Positions 25,831 through 34,837 of a stretch of DNA of 64,000 nt are shown in pieces (within the stretch, counting starts at the first letter, position 1; the number at the start of each line of letters is the position of its first letter). The position numbers and the translations under genes are program-made. Source of the stretch: an uncultured Bacteroides sp. GTDB taxonomy: Bacteria > Bacteroidota > Bacteroidia > Bacteroidales > Bacteroidaceae. A model generated the notes under the pieces. The model worked only from the letters and a program-made list of their open reading frames with translations, made no database searches and was not told where the DNA came from. The stretch covers positions 23,232 through 87,231 of the forward strand of contig USCT01000008.1 of the NCBI GenBank assembly GCA_900553185.1, in the 5' to 3' direction.

Positions 25831-26397
25831 ATGATGAAAGATGAGATTAAAAAGGCCTGTGAGGTCATGCAGAAGGGTGGTGTCATCCTTTATCCTACTG
25901 ATACAGTGTGGGGAATAGGATGTGACGCTACCAACGAAGAGGCTGTGAAGCGAGTTTATGAAATTAAGAAGCGTGCCGACAGCAAAGCGATGCTGGTTCT
26001 GGTGGATAGCCCTGTGAAGGTGGATTTTTATGTACAAGATGTACCGGCTGTAGCCTGGGATTTGATTGATATGACTACTAAGCCGTTGACTATCATATAC
26101 GATGGAGCCCGTAATCTGGCTCCCAATCTGATTGCTGCTGACGGTAGCGTAGGAATTCGTGTAACGTCGGAAGAGTTTTCCAAACAACTTTGTTTTCGTT
26201 TTCGGAAGGCTATTGTTTCTACTTCGGCCAATATCAGCGGAGAACCAGCTCCTGCTGTTTTCAGTGAGATTTCGGACGAAATCAGGCAGGCTGTAGATTA
26301 TGTAGTAGATTATCGCCGGGAAGAAACTGGTCATCCAAAACCTTCCAGTATTATAAAACTGGGAAAAGGAGGCGAAGTGAAGATTATCCGTGAATAA
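25831..26397 (+). CDS. tsaC: L-threonylcarbamoyladenylate synthase (YrdC/Sua5 family)
   Basis: Makes threonylcarbamoyl-AMP from threonine, bicarbonate and ATP, the first step of t6A37 modification in tRNAs that read ANN codons. It is a 188-aa single YrdC domain with GGVILYPTDTVWGIGCDA near the N-terminus and the KR/SxN-type motif IVSTSANISGEPAP near residue 130. There is no C-terminal Sua5 extension, so it is the short TsaC form. Two adjacent ATGs at 25831 and 25834 are both possible starts. It is 17 bp from the clc gene. Confidence 0.92.
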   Translation: MMKDEIKKACEVMQKGGVILYPTDTVWGIGCDATNEEAVKRVYEIKKRADSKAMLVLVDSPVKVDFYVQDVPAVAWDLIDMTTKPLTIIYDGARNLAPNLIAADGSVGIRVTSEEFSKQLCFRFRKAIVSTSANISGEPAPAVFSEISDEIRQAVDYVVDYRREETGHPKPSSIIKLGKGGEVKIIRE

Positions 26398-26414
26398 AAA
26401 TTTATTTCTGAACC

Positions 26415-28214
26415 ATGCAGATAGAAGAAGAAAAGTACAGTTGGCTTCAGCGTTTCCTTGCGTGGAGAGAGAAACACATCAAAGATAAACAGTTTATTTT
26501 GGTGCTGAGTTTTCTTGTAGGAATCTTTACGGCGCTTGCCGCTTATATGCTGAAGTTTCTGGTAGAATACATCAAAGAATTCTTGACTGAAAATTTCGAT
26601 ACAACACAAGCCAATGGATTGTACTTGGTATATCCGGTGGTAGGTATTTTCTTAACCAGTCTTTTTATCCGGAAAGTAGTACGCGATGACATCAGTCACG
26701 GGGTTACCAAGATTTTATATGCGATTTCGCGGAAGCAAAGTCGTATCAAGCGTCATAATGTCTGGTCGTCGGTATGTGCTTCTGCCATCACAATCGGATT
26801 TGGTGGATCTGTAGGAGCCGAGGCACCGATTGTTTTGACTGGTTCGGCCATAGGTTCTAACTTGGGCGCTCTGTTCCGGATGGATCATAAAACATTGATG
26901 TTGCTGGTAGGCTGCGGAGCTGCCGGTGCAGTATCGGGAATTTTCAAGGCTCCGATAGCCGGGCTTGTCTTTACACTGGAAGTACTGATGATTGATCTGA
27001 CCATGGCTTCCTTGCTTCCGCTGCTGATTTCCAGTGTGACAGCTGCTTCTGTGTCGTACGTGCTGACGGGTACGGAAGCGATGTTTCAGTTTCACCTGGA
27101 TTACCCGTTTGCTTTGGATCGTATACCTTATGCCATCGGACTGGGTGTTTTTTGTGGTCTGGTAGCCTGGTATTTTACTCGTTCCATGAACTGGATAGAA
27201 AATATCTTCCGGCGCTATTCCAATCCGTATGTCAAGTTCCTGATAGGTGGTTCTATGCTGAGTATCCTGATATTTTTGTTTCCTCCGCTTTACGGTGAAG
27301 GGTATGATACCATCACTTTGTTGCTGAACGGGAAATCGAGTGTCGACTGGAATACAGTCATGAATAATTCGTTCTTTTATGGATACGGAAATTTACTGAT
27401 TATTTATTTGTTGCTCATTATTTTACTCAAGGTCTTTGCTTCGAGTGCGACGAATGGGGGCGGAGGTTGCGGTGGTATTTTTGCTCCTAGCCTGTTTTTG
27501 GGATGTATTTCCGGTTTTGTATTCTCGTATGTGTGTAATGAGTTTCATATAGGAAATACATATATTCCAGAAAAGAATTTTGCGTTGATGGGAATGGCCG
27601 GACTGATGTCGGGAGTAATGCATGCACCGCTGACGGGTATTTTCCTGATTGCGGAGCTGACAGGTGGATATGATCTTTTCCTCCCGTTGATGATTGTATC
27701 AGTTAGCGCATACCTGACTATAATCGTTTTCGAGCCTCATAGCATTTATTCCATGCGTCTGGCCAAGAAAGGAGAACTGTTGACACATCATAAAGATAAG
27801 GCAGTACTGACATTGATGAATATGGAAAGTATCATCGAGACGGATTTTCAGACACTTCGGCCCGACATGGATTTGGCTGCCATGGTAAAAGCAATTTCCT
27901 TGTCTACCCGTAACTTGTTTCCTGTAGTTGGTATGCAGAATGAGTTTTTGGGAATGGTCAATCTGGATGATGTACGTAATGTAATGTTCAGACAAGAGCT
28001 GTATCATAAATATTATGTGGAACGTTTCATGAAAGAACCCAAGGTGGTGATCAATACAACAGATTCCATGGAGGTTGTCATGCAGAAATTCGATCAGACT
28101 GGGGCTTGGAACTTACCGGTCATAGACGAGCAGCGAAAGTACAAAGGTATTGTTTCGAAATCGAAGATGCTGAATACTTATCGTCAGGTAATGGTTGACT
28201 TCTCAGCTGAGTAA
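26415..28214 (+). CDS. ClC family chloride channel/transporter with CBS domains
   Basis: A 599-aa protein. A ClC membrane core fills residues about 25-445, and a pair of CBS domains (about 455-595) lies at the C-terminus. The gating glutamate is present as Glu136 in GSVGAEAPIV. The anion-filter motif GGIFAPSLFLG and the later Tyr in HSIYSMRL are also present. Where E. coli ClC has its proton glutamate (FIIEE), this protein reads FTLEV, with Val190, as in true ClC channels. The GSGIP motif is replaced by SHGVT. It is in an operon with tsaC and fmt. CBS domains suggest control by adenine nucleotides. Confidence 0.92.
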   Translation: MQIEEEKYSWLQRFLAWREKHIKDKQFILVLSFLVGIFTALAAYMLKFLVEYIKEFLTENFDTTQANGLYLVYPVVGIFLTSLFIRKVVRDDISHGVTKILYAISRKQSRIKRHNVWSSVCASAITIGFGGSVGAEAPIVLTGSAIGSNLGALFRMDHKTLMLLVGCGAAGAVSGIFKAPIAGLVFTLEVLMIDLTMASLLPLLISSVTAASVSYVLTGTEAMFQFHLDYPFALDRIPYAIGLGVFCGLVAWYFTRSMNWIENIFRRYSNPYVKFLIGGSMLSILIFLFPPLYGEGYDTITLLLNGKSSVDWNTVMNNSFFYGYGNLLIIYLLLIILLKVFASSATNGGGGCGGIFAPSLFLGCISGFVFSYVCNEFHIGNTYIPEKNFALMGMAGLMSGVMHAPLTGIFLIAELTGGYDLFLPLMIVSVSAYLTIIVFEPHSIYSMRLAKKGELLTHHKDKAVLTLMNMESIIETDFQTLRPDMDLAAMVKAISLSTRNLFPVVGMQNEFLGMVNLDDVRNVMFRQELYHKYYVERFMKEPKVVINTTDSMEVVMQKFDQTGAWNLPVIDEQRKYKGIVSKSKMLNTYRQVMVDFSAE

Positions 28215-28247
28215 TTAACGAATATAAATCAAAAAGAAGAACGACGA

Positions 28248-29219
28248 ATGGACAAGAAAGATTTGCGTATCGTATATATGGGAACTCCTGAGTTCGCTGT
28301 AGAAAGCCTGAAGCGACTGGTAGAAGGAGGTTATCAGGTGGTCGGCGTAATTACCATGCCTGATAAACCAATGGGGAGACACGGCAGCGTGTTGCAACCG
28401 AGTCCGGTCAAGGAATATGCTGTTTCACAGGGACTGAAAGTCTTGCAGCCGGTAAAGCTGAAAGATGAAATTTTTCTGGAGGAACTGCGTGCCTTGAAAG
28501 CCGATTTACAGATTGTGGTTGCTTTCCGTATGTTACCGGAAGTGGTTTGGAACATGCCTCGTCTGGGTACATTCAATTTGCACGCTTCGTTATTGCCTCA
28601 GTACCGTGGTGCGGCTCCTATCAACTGGGCGGTTATTAATGGTGATACAGAAACGGGGATTACTACTTTTTTCCTGAAACACGAAATTGATACGGGAGAG
28701 ATCATTGATCAGGTGAAAGTTCCTATTGCTGATACCGATAATGTCGGAGTGGTATATGACCGTTTGATGTTGTTGGGAGGTGATCTGGTTCTGAAAACAG
28801 TCAATGCTATTCTGGAGGGTACAGTAAAAACTACTCCGCAAGAAGAACTGGCTCAGGTAGACGAGTTACGTCCGGCTCCTAAAATATTTAAGGAAACTTG
28901 TCGGATAGATTGGACGAAGGGAGTAAAACGTGTCTATGACTTTGTACGTGGTTTGTCTCCTTATCCGGCTGCCTGGACGGAACTGCATCAGGGAGATGGG
29001 ACTCCTGTAATGCTGAAGATTTATGAAACAGCCAAAATATTCTGCGAACATACGCTGGAACCAGGAACTGTAATGACAGACAGAAAGACTTATTTCCGGA
29101 TTGCGTCAACTGACGGGTATGTAGATGTGTTATCTTTGCAGCTGGCAGGGAAAAAACGAATGCAGGTGGCTGATTTTTTACGTGGTTATCGTCATACGGA
29201 AACTACACGTGTGGAATAA
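28248..29219 (+). CDS. fmt: Methionyl-tRNA formyltransferase
   Basis: Transfers a formyl group to initiator Met-tRNA; 323 aa. The N-terminal Rossmann-like domain starts with RIVYMGTPEFAVESL. The formyl-folate site is visible as LHASLLPQYRGAAPINWAVI. The C-terminal OB-like tRNA-binding domain begins near residue 210 (DWTKGVKRVYDFVRGLSPYP). The length is standard. It lies 33 bp after clc and is followed by a bidirectional terminator. Confidence 0.95.
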   Translation: MDKKDLRIVYMGTPEFAVESLKRLVEGGYQVVGVITMPDKPMGRHGSVLQPSPVKEYAVSQGLKVLQPVKLKDEIFLEELRALKADLQIVVAFRMLPEVVWNMPRLGTFNLHASLLPQYRGAAPINWAVINGDTETGITTFFLKHEIDTGEIIDQVKVPIADTDNVGVVYDRLMLLGGDLVLKTVNAILEGTVKTTPQEELAQVDELRPAPKIFKETCRIDWTKGVKRVYDFVRGLSPYPAAWTELHQGDGTPVMLKIYETAKIFCEHTLEPGTVMTDRKTYFRIASTDGYVDVLSLQLAGKKRMQVADFLRGYRHTETTRVE

Positions 29220-29267
29220 ATGAAGCGGGGTTTTAAATACAAATTGAATACCGTTTAAAAACAAAAT

Positions 29268-29315
29268 AAAAGGCCAGTCGTTAATTTCTCTGTAGAAATG
29301 CGGACTGGCCTTTTT
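29268..29315. terminator. Bidirectional terminator between fmt and the NigD-like gene
   Basis: AAGGCCAGTC pairs with GACTGGCCTT (29303-29312), with a T-run after it on the plus strand and an A-rich tract before it that serves the minus strand. Confidence 0.85.
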
Positions 29316-29344
29316 CTTGTCGATGGAATAGAATTAGAACGGGA

Positions 29345-30070
29345 CTAATTTTCTTTTTTAGCTTCCCAGACAGCCTGGCTGTCTGCTCCACTGTTGTATG
29401 TAATAAGAAAGCCCTTAAAGTTTTTTTCCTGGTATTCGGGAACGCTTTTCAGCGTAAAAGAAGCGACTCCCCAGAACCATCCTGTCGGTGTGTCTGATTT
29501 TGCATTATGCCGTAATATGACAGGGAGCATACCGTTGGCGTTCAACTGAGTCCCTTTGGGTAGCAGAAGATTAAAATCGTGTGTATTGTTACTGCTTGAA
29601 CCTTTAAAGTTGAACTCAATATTCAGATGTTCATTACTGATGGAAGTTCCGATGATCTGTACAGGATCGTTTTCGAAGTGGTTCAGATCAATATCTTCCG
29701 ATTCCCGTAAATCTGTTGCCGATCGGGTAGGTACGTTGTATAAATTGAGTACCAGTACTTCTTGGGCACTGGAGGATTGGTTTTCAGGTTTGGATTGGAA
29801 TGCGACATTCAGGAATACTCGTTGTCCGATACTGTCCGCATTGTTCTTTTCAAAGATGTCTGGATTGGTTGGTATAAGTATTCCGTAAGTGTCTGATATA
29901 ATGGTAACTGGTTCTACACTTTCCACTGTAGCCAGAGTTGGATAATATGTATTGACTCCTGCCTGGTCGCCAACGGTATACATATCGTCGTTATCATTCA
30001 TGCAGCCTGATAGTAATATGCTTCCGGTTATTACCCACCCAACAATGCCTATTTGGAAAATCTTTATCAT
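29345..30070 (-). CDS. NigD-like lipoprotein
   Basis: A 241-aa exported protein with a lipoprotein signal peptide: a hydrophobic segment, then SILLSGC with the lipobox cysteine near residue 22. The mature part has the NigD-like pattern seen in many Bacteroidales lipoproteins. It begins with an acidic DNDDMYTVGD linker, followed by a beta-rich domain with YYPTLATVESVE and, near the end, WFWGVASFTLKS. Its function is unknown; the name comes from a bacteriocin cluster. It diverges from the ECF sigma factor gene, so it may belong to that regulon, but nothing in the sequence proves it. Confidence 0.8.
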   Translation of the reverse strand: MIKIFQIGIVGWVITGSILLSGCMNDNDDMYTVGDQAGVNTYYPTLATVESVEPVTIISDTYGILIPTNPDIFEKNNADSIGQRVFLNVAFQSKPENQSSSAQEVLVLNLYNVPTRSATDLRESEDIDLNHFENDPVQIIGTSISNEHLNIEFNFKGSSSNNTHDFNLLLPKGTQLNANGMLPVILRHNAKSDTPTGWFWGVASFTLKSVPEYQEKNFKGFLITYNSGADSQAVWEAKKEN

Positions 30071-30228
30071 ATATTTCTGTTTTTATTCATATAGATAATG
30101 CGATTTTTCTGAAAATACTGCTTCTTGATTTGTTAAAATCTACGGAAAAAATAAATTTATAACTTACATGCAGTATTTTTATCTTCTCTTTATTTATAAA
30201 ATGTATAGTTCGAACACACAGCACGATT

Positions 30229-30771
30229 ATGACAGAGGAAGAGTTAGCACAGCGGTGTGCCAAGGCAGACGCCTTGGCACGAAAACAACTGTATGAGCAG
30301 TATGGCGGACAGCTTATGGCTATCTGTTTGCGCTATGTCAGCGATCGTGAGTCGGCTCAGGATGTTTTACATGACGGTTTCATTCGGATATTTCAATCTT
30401 TTCAGCAGTTTCATTATCAAGGAGTCGGTTCCTTAAAGGCTTGGATGTCAAAGATTATAGTGAATGAAGCGTTGAACTTTATTCGAAAGAAAAATCAGCA
30501 GGTCCAGCAGGAAGTACTGATGGAAGAGATTCCGGACCGGGAAGATGAAGAAACAACGGAGGATATTCCACAGTCAGTTCTAATGAACTTGATTCGTGAA
30601 TTGCCGGACGGGTATCGTACCGTATTCAATTTGTATGTTTTCGAAGAAAAAAGTCATAAGGAAATAGCTAATATGCTGGGTATTACAGAACATACTTCTT
30701 CTTCCCAGTTTTATCGGGCAAAAAACTTACTGCTTAAAAAAATCAGTGAATATAGAAAGAATTTACAATAA
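30229..30771 (+). CDS. ECF RNA polymerase sigma factor
   Basis: A 180-aa sigma-70 family protein. Region 2 spans about residues 20-90 (YVSDRESAQDVLHDGFIRIF contains the -10 recognition helix). Region 4 spans about 115-170 (LPDGYRTVFNLYVFEEKSH, then EIANMLGITEHTSSSQFYRA as the helix-turn-helix). No region 1 or 3 is present, which defines the ECF class. Its stop shares one base with the start of the next gene, so the partner is translationally coupled. No TAnnTTTG box is evident upstream, as would fit self-driven transcription. Confidence 0.92.
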   Translation: MTEEELAQRCAKADALARKQLYEQYGGQLMAICLRYVSDRESAQDVLHDGFIRIFQSFQQFHYQGVGSLKAWMSKIIVNEALNFIRKKNQQVQQEVLMEEIPDREDEETTEDIPQSVLMNLIRELPDGYRTVFNLYVFEEKSHKEIANMLGITEHTSSSQFYRAKNLLLKKISEYRKNLQ

Positions 30772-32069
30772 TGAAAGAAGATAAAGCATGGATACAACAG
30801 ATGCGTAAGCAACTGAAGGATTACTCAGAACCTTTGCCTGACGATTTGTGGAAGGCCATCGAAAAGGATCTGGAGAAATCTGAGGAATGCCACAAGGTTA
30901 TCCCGTTCTGGAAACGTTGGCAGGCAGTAGCTGCTGTTGCGGCTGTACTGATTGTTTCGTTATCGGCGGTGTGGTTATGGAGATACGAGGAGAAGGCACC
31001 GGACGGTCACGTACGCCAGACAGTCGATGTAACAAAACATATAGATGAAAGTTGGTTACCGGTTCAGAATAAGGTGGAACCGGCGTCTTCGGTCAATCAG
31101 CTTGCTCAGGGAGTTTCTTCTTTGTTGAAGGCTGTAACAACTGGTTTGCCGGTATCGGATGAATCGGACAATAAAGAATTATTGGTTGCGCAGGCCGATG
31201 TATGCTCAAGTATAATTCCGGATACCCTGGAACTGTCAGAAAATGAAACGACAGAAAAGCTCAGTACTCCTTCCGGACAGGAACGGGATTCGCGGCGGAC
31301 TACTGACCGGAATCGGATCCGGAACAATGCGTTGCTGGCTGTTGCGGGTACATCTTCTGCCGAACGCCGTTGGCAGATAGGCATAACTACGGGTAATTCC
31401 CTTTATTCCGCGTCGAATAATTTCCAGGGATTTTCTTCTTTGGCCACACGGGCGGACATGCAGACTACAGATGATCTGGCTATGAATGCTGTCAGTGACG
31501 ATGGAATGGCTTATACTCAAGTGCTTTTTCATAATCGGGATCGGGTTTCCGAAACCCGTGTTCACCATCGGATGCCTGTTACCGTAGGCGCTACCTTGAG
31601 TTATGCTTTTTCTGACAGATGGAGTCTGGAAACCGGATTGAATTATACTTTACTTTCTTCGGAACTTCATACAGGTACCCAGTCATACATGGAGGAGGAA
31701 CAAAAATTGCATTATGTAGGTATTCCGTTGAAGTTGAAATATAATTTCTGGAAAAACAAACGCCTGGTAGTGTATGCAGTAGCGGGAGGAATGGTAGAGA
31801 AATGTGTTTCGGGGGAATTGGAGACTTTGTATGTGACAGGAAGTTCGGATCGGAAATCAGAACATACTTCGCTGGATGTAAAGCCTTTGCAATGGTCTGT
31901 AAATGCAGCGGTCGGTGGACAGTTTAATCTGATTCCACAGCTTGGCATTTATGTGGAACCGGGAGTGGCATATTATTTTGACGATGGAAGTAGTCTGGAA
32001 ACTTTCCGGAAAGAACATCCTTGCAACTTTAATTTACAGGTGGGATTACGTTTCACTCTTTCAAAATAA
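30771..32069 (+). CDS. ECF-coupled membrane protein with C-terminal beta-barrel domain
   Basis: A 432-aa protein directly coupled to the sigma gene (overlap TAATG). Residues 1-47 are charged and resemble the cytoplasmic start of Bacteroidetes anti-sigma-like proteins (WIQQMRKQLKDYSEPLPDDLW). A single membrane helix follows (about 48-67, AVAAVAAVLIVSLSAVWLW). A low-complexity, probably periplasmic linker runs to about 190. The C-terminal 235 residues show alternating amphipathic strands ending in GLRFTLSK, typical of an outer-membrane barrel. I infer a sigma-factor partner that might span from cytoplasm to outer membrane. The barrel could instead be a soluble beta domain. Confidence 0.75.
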   Translation: MKEDKAWIQQMRKQLKDYSEPLPDDLWKAIEKDLEKSEECHKVIPFWKRWQAVAAVAAVLIVSLSAVWLWRYEEKAPDGHVRQTVDVTKHIDESWLPVQNKVEPASSVNQLAQGVSSLLKAVTTGLPVSDESDNKELLVAQADVCSSIIPDTLELSENETTEKLSTPSGQERDSRRTTDRNRIRNNALLAVAGTSSAERRWQIGITTGNSLYSASNNFQGFSSLATRADMQTTDDLAMNAVSDDGMAYTQVLFHNRDRVSETRVHHRMPVTVGATLSYAFSDRWSLETGLNYTLLSSELHTGTQSYMEEEQKLHYVGIPLKLKYNFWKNKRLVVYAVAGGMVEKCVSGELETLYVTGSSDRKSEHTSLDVKPLQWSVNAAVGGQFNLIPQLGIYVEPGVAYYFDDGSSLETFRKEHPCNFNLQVGLRFTLSK

Positions 32070-32104
32070 AACGAGCTTTTATAGTGGTTGTAGAAAAAAA
32101 GATG

Positions 32105-32112
32105 TAACTTTG
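32105..32112 (+). promoter_or_regulatory. rpe promoter -7 box
   Basis: TAACTTTG, 30 bp before the rpe start. It is a good -7 match without a well-placed -33 box. Confidence 0.6.
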
Positions 32113-32142
32113 TCTATTATTTAACATGGAATTAATAGACAA

Positions 32143-32799
32143 ATGAAGGACATCAAGTTATCTCCCTCTTTGCTTTCTGCCAATTTTGCCAATTTGCAGG
32201 ATGACCTGGACAAGATTAACCGTAGTGAAGCCGATTGGTTACACATCGATATTATGGATGGTGTATTTGTACCCAATATATCTTTTGGCTTTCCGGTACT
32301 GAAACATGTTGCCAAGTTGTCAGAAAAACCGTTGGATGTTCATCTGATGATTGTTCAGCCTGAAAAGTTTATTTCAGAAGTAAAGGAGCTGGGCACTATG
32401 ATGATGAACGTGCATTATGAAGCTTGTACTCATTTGCATCGGGTTATTCAGCAGATTAAAAATGCAGGAATGCAGGCGGCGGTAACGTTGAATCCGGGTA
32501 CTCCGGTTTGTCTGCTTGCCGATGTAATAGAAGATCTGGATATGGTGTTGCTGATGTCGGTGAATCCGGGTTTTGGTGGGCAGAAGTTTATTCCGCATAC
32601 GCTTCAGAAAGTAATAGAATTGCGTAAGTTGATTGAACATACACATTCGCATGCCTTGATTGAGGTAGATGGAGGTGTAAATCTGGAGACGGCTCCTTTG
32701 CTGGTACAGGCGGGAGCTGATGTGCTGGTTGCGGGGAATGCCGTATTTAAGGCACCTGATATGATAGACATGATTCACCAGTTAAAAAACATCCGATGA
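32143..32799 (+). CDS. rpe: Ribulose-phosphate 3-epimerase
   Basis: A pentose phosphate pathway enzyme that interconverts ribulose-5-P and xylulose-5-P; 218-aa TIM barrel. Visible motifs are LSPSLLSANFANL at the N-terminus, HIDIMDGVFVPNISFG (metal His and Asp), HLMI, and VNPGFGGQKFI. The phosphate-binding end is IEVDGGV and LVAGNAVF. comEC follows after 4 bp. Confidence 0.95.
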   Translation: MKDIKLSPSLLSANFANLQDDLDKINRSEADWLHIDIMDGVFVPNISFGFPVLKHVAKLSEKPLDVHLMIVQPEKFISEVKELGTMMMNVHYEACTHLHRVIQQIKNAGMQAAVTLNPGTPVCLLADVIEDLDMVLLMSVNPGFGGQKFIPHTLQKVIELRKLIEHTHSHALIEVDGGVNLETAPLLVQAGADVLVAGNAVFKAPDMIDMIHQLKNIR

Positions 32800-32803
32800 T
32801 AGT

Positions 32804-34792
32804 TTGCTGAAATACTCTTCTTATATAATTTATCCTTTGTTCCGGCTGACTCTCTCAATGGTAGCCGGAATTTTTTTATTCGACAAGTTTTTGTCGGATA
32901 GAATGTCCTGGCTTTTGGCTTTGGGAATATTCTTGTTGTCGGTTGTGATAACCTGTGCTTGTTTTCGTTTGTCTTCCTATCGTTGGAGGCGGGTTTTTGG
33001 TTGTTCGGCGGTCTTGTCTTTTTTCTTTTTAGGTGGTTTTCTTGTCTTGTATGAACATAGTCGGGTTGATTATATCTGGGAGGGTGAAGCCCGAGTCTAT
33101 GAGGGAGTGATTCAGACTGTTCCCTATCTGAAAGGAAAAACTTTTCGTGCAGAGGTGCAGGTTAGGGGTCAGCTTGGTGAATCAGAGGATTCCTTATCGG
33201 GCGTATGCTGGAAGCCTGTTGACCGAAAGATTCTGTTATACTGGATTCCGGATACTTCGGGTGTACAACTTCGGTGCGGTGATGACATTTATTTTCATGC
33301 TGCCGTATCCAGACCCGTGTCGGATGTAGATTTAACGGGGTTTGATTACGGTACTTATTTGTTCCGGCAAGGAATCAGTGGAACGGCTTTGGCTTTTGAA
33401 GGACACTGGAAGCGGATGAGTCCTGTTTCTTCGCTTTCCCTGAAACAGCAGGCTTTGCTTTTGCGTGAGAAACTGCTGGAACGTTATCAGAAGTGGGGAT
33501 TGGATGGAGATGTACTGGCCGTAGTGTCCGCACTGACTATCGGCGAAAAGCGTGAGCTGACCGATGAGCTGAAAGCCGTATACAGCGCAGCAGGTACCAG
33601 TCACGTACTGGCGCTTTCGGGACTGCATGTAGGAATGATTGTGGGGATTCTCTGGATATTGCTGGCTCCTTTAAAGCGTTGGAAATATGGGAAAAATGTC
33701 GTTTCTGTATTGTTGGTAATCTGTTTGTGGATGTTTGCCTTTGTGTCTGGTCTGAGTGCATCTGTAGTGCGGGCTGTCATTATGTTTACGTTGTATGTAG
33801 TGGCTTCATGGATATTGGAAGAACGTTTCTCTGGATTTCTTTCTGTTACGTTGACGGCTTTCCTGATGCTGGTTTATCAGCCGATGTATTTGTTTGATAT
33901 TAGTTTCCAGCTTTCGTTTGTTGCCGTATATGCTATCTTGTTATTGTATCCGGTAGTGGTCGATTGGTGGAATCCCCGTACCCGTATCGGTAAGTATTTA
34001 TGGAATGCTCTGTCGGTATCAATGGCCGCTCAATTGGGCACCCTTCCGCTTGTCTTGCATTATTTTGGAACTTTTCCTACTTATTTTTTGTTGGCCAATC
34101 TGGTCGTAGCCCCATTGGCTTGTTGTATTTTGGGAGCTGCGTTGGGGGCTTTGGTGTTGGGAAGTCTGCCCTATGTGGGAACAGGTATTATTTGGGTGCT
34201 GATACAAGTTACCACGTTTCTGAATGTTTCCATGGAATTCGTTTGTTCGCTGGCCGGTTCTCAGCTTACAGCCATTCATGTATCCGGATTTCAGGCTTTC
34301 CTGCTGTTCCTGTTGCTGGGTACAGGTCTTTCTTACCTATGCAGGCGTACTTCTTTTCGGTTGTTGGCTTTGCTTGGTGTGGCCAATCTTTTGTTGATAA
34401 GCGGTATCTGGATGTATGCATGTCCCTTTTCCGATCGTTTTTATCTGTATCGTTCGGAAGTATATCACCGGAAGCGGTTTGAGGCGGAGGCTTTATCTTC
34501 GGATAATGGATTTTATCAGATTGATTCGTTGCGTATTGCTGTTCTGAAGGATGCCGTTTGGAAAGATAAGGAATCTTCGATACGGCTGAAAGTAGATTAT
34601 GCTTATATCTGCAGAGGATTCCGGGGGAACGTAGAAGATCTTTTACGGGTGTTCGAAATTCGGCAGGTTGTGTTTGATGCTTCGTTGAATCCGGTATACC
34701 GGAGTTATCTCTCAGAAGAATGCAGGCGTTTACAGATTCCTTTTACCGGCACCTCACTCGAAGGTTCTTATCAAATCTTTCGGCAGAATTGA
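32804..34792 (+). CDS. comEC: ComEC/Rec2 family DNA-uptake membrane protein
   Basis: A polytopic inner-membrane protein of up to 662 aa, homologous to the channel that brings single-stranded DNA into competent cells. It has N-terminal hydrophobic segments, a DUF4131-like OB region (about 60-190), and then the Competence domain (about 215-500) with AAGTSHVLALSGLHVGMI. After that only about 150 residues remain, so the C-terminal metallo-beta-lactamase domain of B. subtilis ComEC is absent. The start is uncertain: TTG at 32804 is the only candidate close to rpe, and the next ATG (32858) would cut into the first membrane helix. Confidence 0.85.
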   Translation: MLKYSSYIIYPLFRLTLSMVAGIFLFDKFLSDRMSWLLALGIFLLSVVITCACFRLSSYRWRRVFGCSAVLSFFFLGGFLVLYEHSRVDYIWEGEARVYEGVIQTVPYLKGKTFRAEVQVRGQLGESEDSLSGVCWKPVDRKILLYWIPDTSGVQLRCGDDIYFHAAVSRPVSDVDLTGFDYGTYLFRQGISGTALAFEGHWKRMSPVSSLSLKQQALLLREKLLERYQKWGLDGDVLAVVSALTIGEKRELTDELKAVYSAAGTSHVLALSGLHVGMIVGILWILLAPLKRWKYGKNVVSVLLVICLWMFAFVSGLSASVVRAVIMFTLYVVASWILEERFSGFLSVTLTAFLMLVYQPMYLFDISFQLSFVAVYAILLLYPVVVDWWNPRTRIGKYLWNALSVSMAAQLGTLPLVLHYFGTFPTYFLLANLVVAPLACCILGAALGALVLGSLPYVGTGIIWVLIQVTTFLNVSMEFVCSLAGSQLTAIHVSGFQAFLLFLLLGTGLSYLCRRTSFRLLALLGVANLLLISGIWMYACPFSDRFYLYRSEVYHRKRFEAEALSSDNGFYQIDSLRIAVLKDAVWKDKESSIRLKVDYAYICRGFRGNVEDLLRVFEIRQVVFDASLNPVYRSYLSEECRRLQIPFTGTSLEGSYQIFRQN

Positions 34793-34802
34793 AAAAAAAA
34801 TG

Positions 34803-34810
34803 TATTTTTG
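34803..34810 (+). promoter_or_regulatory. nrnA promoter -7 box
   Basis: TATTTTTG right after the comEC stop and 28 bp before the nrnA start, so nrnA can be transcribed separately. Confidence 0.6.
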
Positions 34811-34837
34811 TCGCTCAAAAACACTTAGTACAGTTTT

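Noticed and set aside
24628..26334. A 568-codon open frame that would extend dinB by 202 residues at its N-terminus
   Set aside because: The extra part is antisense to tsaC, has no polymerase similarity, and the real DinB start at 25728 has its own promoter.
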